A stretch of 64,000 nt of DNA from positions 124,001 through 188,000 of the forward strand of contig QVMW01000004.1 in assembly GCA_003417655.1 (NCBI GenBank). Direction: 5' to 3'. The DNA comes from Rhodobacteraceae bacterium 63075 (GTDB lineage: Bacteria; Pseudomonadota; Alphaproteobacteria; Rhodobacterales; Rhodobacteraceae). Both the position numbers and the translations under genes were made by a program. Below are positions 53,969 through 64,000 of this stretch, piece by piece. Every line of letters starts with the position of its first letter. Position 1 is the first letter of the stretch. The notes beneath the pieces were generated by a model that was not told the DNA's origin, ran no database searches, and saw only the letters and a list, made by a program, of their open reading frames with translations.

Positions 53969-55456
53969 ATGAACGAGGTCAGCGTATTCAACCCGACAGG
54001 CGCGGAAGTCTCCTCGCCCGACACGATGCCGCATTCGATCGAGGCTGAACAGCAGCTCCTCGGCGCGCTTCTGACCAACAACGATGTCTACGACAAGATC
54101 GCCAGCATCATCACCTCCAAGCATTTCTACGATCCCGTCCACGCGCGCATCTACGAGACCGCCGCCGCCCGGATCACCCGCAACAACCTCGCCTCGCCGG
54201 TCACGCTCAAGGCCTTCTTCGAGGATGACGAGGGGCTCAAGGAACTCGGCGGCGCAGCCTATCTTGCCCGCCTCGCGGGCGCGGCCATCTCGGCCTTCGC
54301 CGTGCGCGACTATGCCCAGATGATCTACGATCTCGCCGTGCGCCGCGACCTGATCGCGCTCGGCCAGGAGATCAGCGCCCGGGCGGCCAAGGTCGAGGTC
54401 GATTCCGAGCCGCGCGAGCAGATCGTCGAGGCCGAGCAGAAGCTCTACCAGCTGGCCGAACAGGGCCAGGCCGAAAGCGGTTTCCAGAGTTTCCTCAAGG
54501 CCGTGACCGACGCGGTCAATGTCGCCAATGCCGCCTACCAGCGCGATGGCGGGCTCGCGGGCATCGCCACCGAGCTGGCCGACATGGACAAGATGCTCGG
54601 CGGTCTGCACAAGTCCGACCTTCTCATTCTCGCGGGCCGTCCTTCGATGGGCAAGACCTCGCTGGCCACCAACATCGCCTTCAACGTCGCCAAGGCCTAC
54701 AAGCGCGGCAAGCTCCCAGACGGGGCCGAAGGCGCGGTCGATGGCGGCGTCGTGGGCTTTTTCAGCCTCGAGATGAGCGCCGAGCAGCTCGCCGGCCGTA
54801 TTCTCGCCGAGGCCTCCGAGATCAGCTCGCACAAGATCCGCCAGGGCGATCTCGACGAGGGCGAATTCCGCCGCTTCGTCGATGCCGCCAAGGAGCTCGA
54901 AGCCTGCCCGCTCTTCATCGACGATACCGCCGCGATCCCCATCGCCCAGCTCGCCGCCCGCGCCCGCCGCCTGAAGCGCACCCACGGGCTCGACCTTCTC
55001 ATCGTCGACTATCTCCAGCTCGTGCGCGGCCAGTCCGAGAACCGCGTTCAGGAGATCGGCGAGATCTCGATGGGCCTCAAGGCCATCGCCAAGGAACTCA
55101 ACATCCCCGTCGTCGCCCTGTCGCAGCTCTCGCGGCAGGTCGAGAGCCGCGACGACAAGCGCCCCCAGCTTTCGGACCTGCGCGAAAGCGGCTCGATCGA
55201 GCAGGACGCCGACGTGGTCATGTTCGTCTTCCGCGAGGAATATTACGTCGAGCGCGAGAAGCCCTCCGATCACGAGCTCGACAAGATGGCCGAATGGCAG
55301 GAGCGCATGTCGCGCCTGCACGGCAAGGCCGAGGTCATCATCGGCAAGCAGCGTCACGGGCCGATCGGCACGGTCGAGCTGAGCTTCGAAAGCCAGTTCA
55401 CCCGCTTCGGCAACCTCGTGAAACCCTGGCAGCAAGGCGGCGGCGACACGTTCTAG
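53969..55456 (+). CDS. dnaB: Replicative DNA helicase DnaB
   Basis: A 495-residue helicase. N-terminal DnaB domain (PHSIEAEQQLLGALLTNND), then the RecA-like motor with Walker A LAGRPSMGKTSLATN (about residues 222-236), Walker B LLIVDYLQLV and the SQLSRQVESRDDKRPQLSDL motif. A short alphaproteobacterial insertion (KRGKLPDGAEGAVDGG) follows Walker A. It unwinds DNA ahead of the replisome as a hexamer. No neighbouring replication gene. Confidence 0.98.
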   Translation: MNEVSVFNPTGAEVSSPDTMPHSIEAEQQLLGALLTNNDVYDKIASIITSKHFYDPVHARIYETAAARITRNNLASPVTLKAFFEDDEGLKELGGAAYLARLAGAAISAFAVRDYAQMIYDLAVRRDLIALGQEISARAAKVEVDSEPREQIVEAEQKLYQLAEQGQAESGFQSFLKAVTDAVNVANAAYQRDGGLAGIATELADMDKMLGGLHKSDLLILAGRPSMGKTSLATNIAFNVAKAYKRGKLPDGAEGAVDGGVVGFFSLEMSAEQLAGRILAEASEISSHKIRQGDLDEGEFRRFVDAAKELEACPLFIDDTAAIPIAQLAARARRLKRTHGLDLLIVDYLQLVRGQSENRVQEIGEISMGLKAIAKELNIPVVALSQLSRQVESRDDKRPQLSDLRESGSIEQDADVVMFVFREEYYVEREKPSDHELDKMAEWQERMSRLHGKAEVIIGKQRHGPIGTVELSFESQFTRFGNLVKPWQQGGGDTF

Positions 55457-55530
55457 CCCCGCCTCGCGCTTCATCATGCTCCCAATCCGCCGGTGATCAA
55501 CCGGCAACTCCGAAAACAGGATATTCCATC

Positions 55531-56772
<1,242 letters not shown>

Positions 56773-56773
56773 G

Positions 56774-56912
56774 CGGCCCCTCGCCAGACCGCGGGATGGC
56801 GATCCGCCGGAGGGGCTGCAGCGCTTTATGCCAGCCAAATCCGAAAGAGATCTGAGCAATGCGCCAAGCTTCACCACTCGCCAGCCCGTGCGGGCGGTCT
56901 GGCGAGGGGCCG
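56774..56912. repeat. 139-bp element with perfect 19-bp inverted repeats
   Basis: CGGCCCCTCGCCAGACCGC (56774-56792) is repeated inverted at 56894-56912 with 101 bp between. It begins 1 bp after the pepT stop. There is no coding frame of note inside. It may be a MITE, or a large terminator-like structure; no target duplication is visible. The remaining bases to 57004 hold no gene. Confidence 0.8.
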
Positions 56913-57004
56913 GGCACCTTCGGTGCTATTCCGGCCCCGACGCGTGAACTCACCGATCGTCGAAATAATACCCTTCGGCGCATCTTGACCATACAAAAGA
57001 ACCC

Positions 57005-58020
57005 TCACACCCCGCGCGCCGCGAACCGCCCGCGCGTCCGGTTGGCGAAGGCCACGAGCGAGAGCATCACCGGCACCTCGACCAGCACGCCCACGACCGT
57101 CGCCAGCGCCGCGCCGGAATTGAGCCCGAAAAGGCTGATCGCCACGGCCACGGCCAGTTCGAAGAAGTTCGACGTGCCGATGAGCGCGCAGGGCGCGGCG
57201 ATCCGGTGCGGCACTTTCAGCGCATAGGCCGCCGCATAGGCCAGCGCGAAAATCCCGTAGGATTGCAGCAGGATCGGCACGGCGATGAGCGCGATGACAA
57301 GCGGGCGGTCCAGGATGACCTCGCCCTGCAGCCCGAAGAGGATCACCACCGTCGCGATCAGCCCGATGACCGACCCGGGCTTGACACGGCTCTGGAAGGC
57401 CTCGATCCGTTCCGCGCTGCCCAGCCGCGCGCGCGTCACCAGCCCCGCCGCCAGCGGGAGCGCCACGAAGAGCACGACGGAGAGCACCAGCGTCTCCCAG
57501 GGCACCACGATATCCGTCACCCCCAGCAAGAAGGCGACGACCGGCGCGAAGGCGAAGACCATCACGACATCATTCACCGAGACCTGCAACAGCGTATAGC
57601 TCTCGTCGCCCCGCGTGAGCTGCGACCAGACGAAAACCATCGCGGTGCAGGGCGCGGCCCCCAGCAGGATCAGCCCCGCGATATATTGCTGCGCGTCGGC
57701 AGGCGCGATCAGCCCGGCGAAGACCACCTCGAAGAAGAGAACGCCAAGCGCGGCCATGGTGAAGGGCTTGATCAGCCAGTTGACCGTCAGCGTGATCGCC
57801 AGCCCCTTGGGCTGCTTGAGCACGCCGCGCAGGCTCGACGGGTCCACCCCGACCATCATCGGGTAGACCATCGCCCAGATCAGCGCGGCGACCACGAGGT
57901 TCACGCTGGCCACTTCCGCCGCCGCGACGAGGGAGACAAGGCCGGGCGCGATCGTGCCCAGGGCGATGCCGGCTGCCATTGCCAGCGCGACCCAGAGGGT
58001 CAGGTAGCGTTCAAAGATGC

Positions 58021-58024
<4 letters not shown>
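57005..58024 (-). CDS. Acr3 family arsenite efflux transporter
   Basis: A 339-residue membrane protein with about ten helices. The Acr3 motif [22 protein letters not shown] carries the conserved cysteine; [19 protein letters not shown] and [15 protein letters not shown] are also typical. It exports arsenite. Its start overlaps the arsJ stop by 4 bp, making it the last gene of the arsenic operon. It is of the Acr3 type and unrelated to E. coli ArsB. Confidence 0.95.
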
Positions 58025-59294
<1,270 letters not shown>

Positions 59295-59298
<4 letters not shown>

Positions 59299-60293
59299 AG
59301 GCTGCCCCCGACCATGGCTGCGACATCCACGAGCCGATGCGCATAGCCCATCTCGTTGTCATACCACGCGTAGATCTTCACCTGCGTGCCGTTCACGACC
59401 ATCGTCGAGGGCGCATCGACGATGCTGGAGCGGGTGTCATTGGTGTAGTCGGTCGAGACCAGCGGGCGCTCCTCGTAGCCGAGAATGCCCTGAAGCGGGC
59501 CCTCGGCGGCGTCCTTGAAGAGCGCGTTGACCTCCTCGGCGGTTGTTGCGCGCTCCACTTCGAAGACGCAATCGGTGAGCGAGGCATTGAGCAGCGGCAC
59601 GCGGACGGCATGGCCGTTGAGCCGCCCGGTGAGCTCGGGATAAATGAGCGTGATCGCCGTGGCGCTGCCCGTCGTCGTCGGGATCATCGAGTTGAGCGCC
59701 GAGCGCGCGCGGCGCAGGTCTTTCGCCGGGCGGTCGACGATGGTCTGTGTGTTGGTCACGTTATGGATCGTCGTCATCGAGCCATGCTTGATGCCGAGCG
59801 CCTCGTGGATGACCTTCACCACTGGCGCGAGGCAGTTCGTCGTGCAGCTCGCGGCGGTGACGATGCGGTGGCGCCCGGGGTCATAGGTCTCCTCATTGAC
59901 GCCATAGACGATGTTGGCCGCGTCTCCGTCCTTCACCGGGGCGGAGACGACGACCTTCTTCACCCCCGCGTCGAAATAGGGCGCGAGCTTGGCTTCCGTC
60001 TTGAAGACGCCTGTGCAGTCGATCACCACGTCGACGCCGTCCAGAGGCAGATCGGCAATGTCGCGCGCCCCGATGAAGGGCAGCCGGGTGCCGTCGATGG
60101 TGACGCTTTCGTGGTCATGCGAGAAGGCGGCATCCCAGCGGCCATGCACTGTGTCGAATTCCAGAAGATGCGCGTGCATCTCCGCATCCCCGACCGCGTC
60201 GTTGATCCAGGCGATCTCCGCGCCGCTTTCCAGAAGCGGCCTGAGCGCGAGCTTGCCGACACGGCCGAGCCCGTTGAGCGCATAGGTGGTCAT
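59295..60293 (-). CDS. ArsJ-associated glyceraldehyde-3-phosphate dehydrogenase
   Basis: A 332-residue GAPDH with NAD motif [19 protein letters not shown], catalytic Cys in [15 protein letters not shown], and late motif [17 protein letters not shown]. Its position in the arsenic operon, overlapping arsJ by 4 bp and abutting arsRC, identifies it as the arsenate-specific paralogue rather than the glycolytic enzyme. The catalysed step is arsenylation of glyceraldehyde-3-phosphate. Confidence 0.93.
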
Positions 60294-61138
60294 TATTGCT
60301 GTCCCTCCTCGATGCTCTGCCCGATCTCGTCGACCGCCTTTTGCAGCGACAGCCGGTCATGCGAATCCAAGGGCAGCGCCGTGAAGGCGATGAGCCGGTT
60401 GCGCAGCGCGCCGTAGGTCTGCTGGAAGGCGAGGCTCTTTTGCGCGTCGGTCCCGTCGACCTTCACGGGGTCGGGCATCCCCCAATGCGCGCTGACGGGC
60501 TGGCCCTGCCAGGAGGGGCATTCCTCGTTGGCCGCCTGGTCGCAGACGGTGAAGACGAAATCGAAGACCGGCGCATCCTGCCCCTGGAACTCGGCGACGT
60601 TCTTGGCGCGCAAGAGAGAGACGTCATGGCCCTTCTGCTCGAGCACCTCGAGGGCGAAGGGGTTGAGCTCGGAGCGCGGGCTGGTCCCCGCGGAATAGGG
60701 CTCGAACCGGTCTCCCGCCAGCTCGCGCAGAAGCGATTCGGCAAAGATCGAGCGGGCGGAATTGCCCGTGCAGATGAACAGGGCGTTGTATTTACGGTCG
60801 GTCATCGGTGTGTCTCCGTTTGGGGTGCCTTGGGTGAAGGGCGCGCAGATTTCGGGGCGGCCCCTGCAACAGTCGTTCAGAAGGTAATCGATGGTCTCCC
60901 GCGCATTGCCCATGTCGATGCCGTAGCGCAGGGTCGTGCCGGAGCGCTCCTGCGTGACAAGGCCGGCCTGCCGGAGCGCATTCAGGTAGCCCGAAAGCGT
61001 GTTCGGCTTGAGCTCCAGCGCATGGGCCAGCTCGCTGGCGGGCACGCGCCCCGGATAGCGGCGCATGAGCAGCCGGAAGAGGGCCAGCCGCTGCGGGTGG
61101 CCGAGGGTCGTGAGGCGTTGGGGAATCCTTGTTTCCAT
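60293..61138 (-). CDS. ArsR-ArsC fusion: arsenic-responsive repressor and arsenate reductase
   Basis: A 281-residue fusion. Residues 1-98 are an ArsR winged helix ([20 protein letters not shown], then [19 protein letters not shown]) with candidate arsenite ligands in [11 protein letters not shown]. Residues 112-281 are a low-molecular-weight-phosphatase-type arsenate reductase: loop [14 protein letters not shown] and redox pair CDQAANEEC. The linker contains a ribosome binding site (GGAG, 8 bases before an internal ATG at 60805), so free ArsC may also be made. First gene of the arsenic operon. Confidence 0.92.
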   Translation of the reverse strand: METRIPQRLTTLGHPQRLALFRLLMRRYPGRVPASELAHALELKPNTLSGYLNALRQAGLVTQERSGTTLRYGIDMGNARETIDYLLNDCCRGRPEICAPFTQGTPNGDTPMTDRKYNALFICTGNSARSIFAESLLRELAGDRFEPYSAGTSPRSELNPFALEVLEQKGHDVSLLRAKNVAEFQGQDAPVFDFVFTVCDQAANEECPSWQGQPVSAHWGMPDPVKVDGTDAQKSLAFQQTYGALRNRLIAFTALPLDSHDRLSLQKAVDEIGQSIEEGQQ

Positions 61139-61162
61139 AATTCGTGAATATGCGAATTATGG
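61135..61162. promoter_or_regulatory. ArsR operator overlapping the arsRC start codon
   Basis: Perfect 10-bp inverted repeat CCATAATTCG / CGAATTATGG with an 8-bp spacer. The ATG of arsRC is inside the left arm. CATATT in the spacer (minus strand) ends 8 bases before the ATG, matching a -10 for a leaderless message. Confidence 0.65.
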
Positions 61163-61649
61163 GGTGAGGGAAAGTGAAGGTTTTGTGAAATTGCGGAGAG
61201 GCGGGGGCTATCGCGGGTCTTGGCCGTTGGCGGACATAGCGACCGCTGTCAGCGCGGAGCGGACGCTCGATCAAGCCGCGCATCGACGGGCCGCGGTGCG
61301 GCGATCCGACGGAAGTGCTATCGCGATTTATCTCCGCAACTGGCGCGCGAAGACCATGCGATGCACCAACACCAGCCCAATCGCCGTGCCGTGGTGGCGG
61401 CCCGGCGATGCGCGGCGGCGCTTCGCGCCTTGATTCCGCGCGGCATAGATCTGCGTTGGGTTCTTGGATTGCTTTCGGTGCTATTCCGGCAATGGGGCTG
61501 ACATCCGCCTATCGCCAGAAACCACCACACCCCACCAGCTCCGCGCCGCATCCCAAGGCCAGCCAAGCTCGGATTTTCACAAGGCAGGGCTGGCGGTAAC
61601 CCCGCATTTGTATCAAACTGCCCGAAAGTGGTTTCAGCAGGATTGTGTC
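61139..61649. other. 511-bp intergenic region between the arsenic operon and the antiporter gene
   Basis: Apart from the operator at its left edge, no gene or RNA could be recognised. A 17-bp sequence, TTCGGTGCTATTCCGGC (61474-61490), is identical and in the same orientation as 56919-56935 on the other side of the arsenic genes. The open frames here have no recognisable motif and I do not call them. Confidence 0.5.
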
Positions 61650-63215
61650 ATGATCTTCGAGGTTTTCGCCATCGGTGCCGCCTTCGTCTTCGGCCTTGCG
61701 GTGCGGCCCTTCGGCCTGCCCCCGCTCGTCGGGTTCCTGGCTGCCGGGTTCTTCATCAACGCCGTCGGCCCCCGCTTCGGCATGCCGGCGCAGACCGGCC
61801 CCATCCTCGACTATATCGCCAATCTCGGCGTCCTAATCCTGCTCTTCACGGTCGGGCTCAAGCTCAAGCTGCGCCAGATCGGCGAGCCGCATGTGATCGG
61901 CGTGTCGCTGTTGCATTTCGCGCTCTCGGTGGCGCTTTTCACCCCCATCGCGCGGTTTCTCTTCACTCCGGACTGGACGGTGGCGCTGCTGGTCGGGATC
62001 GGTCTGGCGTTTTCCTCCACCGTCCTCGCGGCCAAGATGCTCGAAGCCAAGCGCGAGATGGGCAATTTTCACGGCCGCGCCGCCATCGGCATCCTGATCG
62101 TGCAGGACATCATCGCGCTGGTGGTGCTCGCCGTCTTCTCTGGCAAGATGCCGGGGCCATGGGCGCTCTTGATCTTCGCCGTGCCGCTGCTGCGCCCGCT
62201 GCTCTACAAGCTGCTCGACCTGGCGGGCCATGACGAGGTGCTGATCCTGTGCGGCATGGCGCTCAGCCTCGTCATCGGCGGCTACGGCTTCGAACTGATC
62301 GGCCTCAAGGGCGAGATCGGCGCGCTGGTCATGGGGCTCATGCTCTCCAACCATCCGCGCGCCAGCGAACTGTCGAGTTCGCTCTGGTCGCTCAAGGAGC
62401 TCTTTCTCGTCGGCTTCTTCCTGTCAATCGGCATGTCGGGCCTGCCCGATTGGGATGCCATCGTTTTCGCGCTCGTCATGGGCGCGCTGCTGCCGGTCAA
62501 GGCGGCGCTCTTCTTCTTCCTGCTGGTGGCCTTCCGCCTGCGCGCGCGCACGGCCTTCCTGTCGGCGCTCGCACTCGGGGTCTACAGCGAGTTCGGCCTC
62601 ATCGTCGCGGCAGGCATTCCGGCGGCCGAGCCCTTCCTCGTCCCCCTGGCCATCGCCGTTTCCGTCTCTTTCGTGATCGGCGCGCCGCTCAACCGGCTGG
62701 CCCACCCGCTCTTCGAACATCTCGAGGCGCGGCTCTTGCGGTTCGAGCGCAGCACGCGCCACCCCGACGAGCAACCCACGGATCTCGGCGATGCGGATGT
62801 GCTGGTTTTCGGCATGGGCCGGACAGGCTCCGCCGCCTATGAGTCCTTGGTCGAGCAGGGGCTGAAGCCCGTGGGGCTCGATGCCGACACCTACAAGGCC
62901 AGCGCCCATGCCGCGGCGGGGCACAATGTCGTCTTCGCCGATGCCGAGGACAGCAATTTCTGGAGCGGCGTGGAACTGGGCCGGATCAAGGCGGCGGTGC
63001 TGGCCATGGACGATCTCGAAGCCAAGCTCATCGCCACGCGCACCCTGCGGGCCAAGGGCTTCGAAGGCCCGATCATCAGCCACGCGATGCATGAAGAGCA
63101 TTTGGAAATGATGAAAGAAGCCGGTGCGAACCGGACCCACCTGACCATGCGCCAGGCCGGCCGCAGCCTTGCCAATCATGTCTTAGAGGAGACGCAGGCA
63201 GGCCGCGCATCCTAG
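61650..63215 (+). CDS. Kef-type cation:proton antiporter with TrkA-N domain
   Basis: A 521-residue protein. Residues 1-370 are a CPA2 membrane domain (PLVGFLAAGFFINAVGPRFG, then GILIVQDIIALVVLAVFSG) with about 12 helices. Residues 385-505 form a Rossmann RCK/TrkA-N domain (ADVLVFGMGRTGSAAYESL). The layout is that of KefB/KefC, potassium-proton antiporters gated by a cytoplasmic nucleotide or glutathione site. Ion and ligand are not certain. ATG at 61650 has AGGA 7 bases upstream. Confidence 0.87.
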   Translation: MIFEVFAIGAAFVFGLAVRPFGLPPLVGFLAAGFFINAVGPRFGMPAQTGPILDYIANLGVLILLFTVGLKLKLRQIGEPHVIGVSLLHFALSVALFTPIARFLFTPDWTVALLVGIGLAFSSTVLAAKMLEAKREMGNFHGRAAIGILIVQDIIALVVLAVFSGKMPGPWALLIFAVPLLRPLLYKLLDLAGHDEVLILCGMALSLVIGGYGFELIGLKGEIGALVMGLMLSNHPRASELSSSLWSLKELFLVGFFLSIGMSGLPDWDAIVFALVMGALLPVKAALFFFLLVAFRLRARTAFLSALALGVYSEFGLIVAAGIPAAEPFLVPLAIAVSVSFVIGAPLNRLAHPLFEHLEARLLRFERSTRHPDEQPTDLGDADVLVFGMGRTGSAAYESLVEQGLKPVGLDADTYKASAHAAAGHNVVFADAEDSNFWSGVELGRIKAAVLAMDDLEAKLIATRTLRAKGFEGPIISHAMHEEHLEMMKEAGANRTHLTMRQAGRSLANHVLEETQAGRAS

Positions 63216-63293
63216 CCGGCATCTATCGCACGCCGGCGCCACCGCCCGCCTTTTCCCCCTTGACCGCAGCGCCCCGTCTGCAACACATGCCCC

Positions 63294-64000
63294 ATGGCAA
63301 ACGGCACGCTCACGATCGACCTTGATGCGCTGGTGCAGAACTGGCGCGCGCTGGATGCGATGACCGCCGGCGAGACGGCGGCGACCGTCAAGGCCGATGG
63401 CTACGGCCTCGGCATCGGCCCCGTCGCCCGCGCGCTGGCCCGCGCCGGGGCGCGCAGCTTCTTCGTCGCCACCGCCGAGGAAGGCGCGGAGCTGCGCCAG
63501 GTGCTCGGGCCGGGCCCGGCGATCAACATCTATTCGGGCCACATGCCCGGCGACGCGGACATGATCCGCGACCTCTCGCTTGTCCCGATGATCAACTCCA
63601 TCGACCAGCTCCAGCGGCATCTCGAGGCGCTGCCGCAAGCCCCTTTCGGATTCCAGCTCGACAGCGGCATGAACCGGCTCGGCATGGAACCGGCCGAATG
63701 GGCCGCCCTGCGCGAGATCGATCTCGGCCGCGAGCCGACGCTCATCATGAGCCACCTGGCCTGCTCCGACGACCCCGGCGCCGCCATGAATGCCGCGCAG
63801 CGCCGCGTCTTCGAGGAGATGACTGCGGGAACCGGCGCGCCGCGCTCGCTCGCCGCAACGGGCGGTATCCTGCTCGGCCCCGACTATCACTACGACCTCA
63901 CCCGCCCCGGCATCGGCCTCTATGGCGGGCTGCCCTTCTCCGAGGCCCTGCCCGTGGCCTATCTCGAACTGCCGGTGATCCAGGTGCGTGATGTCGAGCC
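63294..64000 (+). CDS. alr: Alanine racemase (N-terminal part, runs off the window)
   Basis: The first 235 codons of alanine racemase. The PLP lysine is Lys33 in [22 protein letters not shown] and the RPGIGLYGG motif confirm the family. The enzyme interconverts L- and D-alanine for peptidoglycan. It starts 78 bp after the antiporter gene. The catalytic Tyr region lies beyond the right edge. Confidence 0.95.
   Translation, partial: MANGTLTIDLDALVQNWRALDAMTAGETAATVKADGYGLGIGPVARALARAGARSFFVATAEEGAELRQVLGPGPAINIYSGHMPGDADMIRDLSLVPMINSIDQLQRHLEALPQAPFGFQLDSGMNRLGMEPAEWAALREIDLGREPTLIMSHLACSDDPGAAMNAAQRRVFEEMTAGTGAPRSLAATGGILLGPDYHYDLTRPGIGLYGGLPFSEALPVAYLELPVIQVRDVE

Noticed and set aside
51576..55507. 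Long minus-strand open frames opposite pyrC/pyrE and dnaB
   Set aside because: They are low-complexity shadows of well-supported plus-strand genes.
61220..61599. Short open frames between arsRC and the antiporter gene
   Set aside because: Overlapping frames without ribosome binding sites or motifs; no transposase similarity could be seen.

Overview
The window is one contiguous piece of a GC-rich alphaproteobacterial chromosome, almost certainly Rhodobacterales (Roseobacter/Rhodobacter group). Support comes from the fabD-fabG-acpP-fabF-mltG order, bL9 with a long acidic tail, the HNH endonuclease and DUF455 families, a cysG-DUF2849-cysI-cysH-DUF934-fpr cluster, a fused ArsR-ArsC, and a Fpr resembling Rhodobacter capsulatus FPR. 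Most genes are housekeeping; no prophage, CRISPR array or intact insertion sequence was seen.

Layout. 1-7.1 kb: end of queA, a giant AsmA/YhdP-like protein, bcp, a DUF455 ferritin-like protein, and an M23 peptidase overlapping a bactofilin gene. 7.1-14.4 kb (mostly minus strand): HNH endonuclease, then the fatty-acid operon fabD-fabG-acpP-(HisA-like)-fabF-mltG behind a small membrane protein gene. 14.4-16.1 kb: rpsF-rpsR-rplI with a structured leader. 16.1-20.9 kb: PLP lyase, lytic transglycosylase lipoprotein, trigger factor, tRNA-Val with a nearby duplicate of its 3' half, a histidine phosphatase, and an HU protein with a histone-H1-like tail. 20.9-31.6 kb: two small exported proteins sharing one leader (one ends in an S74-type chaperone motif), lon, isochorismatase-like hydrolase, SufT-like and A-type Fe-S proteins, a SatD/DUF3307 pair, TfoX-like, a 2OG oxygenase, tpiA, and a P450. 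31.7-38 kb: an Lrp regulator divergent from the assimilatory sulfate/sulfite reduction operon, then a 270-bp MITE directly upstream of fpr. 38-44.7 kb: a Na,K-ATPase-like P2C pump, an acidic hendecad-repeat membrane protein, infC with a non-AUG start, a methyltransferase, and a YeeE/YedE pair. 44.9-51.8 kb: a tightly coupled surface-glycan operon (three GT-A glycosyltransferase modules, one sulfotransferase, one degenerate sulfotransferase domain, FkbM methyltransferase, and an alpha/beta-hydrolase-like protein lacking its nucleophile). 51.8-56.8 kb: pyrC, pyrE, dnaB, pepT. 57-61.1 kb: arsenic module (ArsR-ArsC fusion, ArsJ-associated GAPDH, ArsJ, Acr3). 61.6-64 kb: Kef-type antiporter and the start of alr.

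Non-coding structure stands out. Two families of dispersed hairpin elements sit between genes: (i) side-by-side AT-rich palindromes at three sites, and (ii) a composite element with a conserved box and covarying hairpins, found only between convergent genes. A 33-bp-TIR MITE, a 139-bp inverted-repeat element after pepT and 17-bp direct repeats flanking the ars module add to this.

The least conventional gene-level observations are the glycosyltransferase operon with its fused and degenerate domains, the Na,K-ATPase-like pump, the HisA paralogue with Asp8 changed to Glu inside a fatty-acid operon, the ArsR-ArsC fusion with an internal ribosome binding site, and the membrane-linked S74-like protein. 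All assignments come from reading the sequence; no database search was run.
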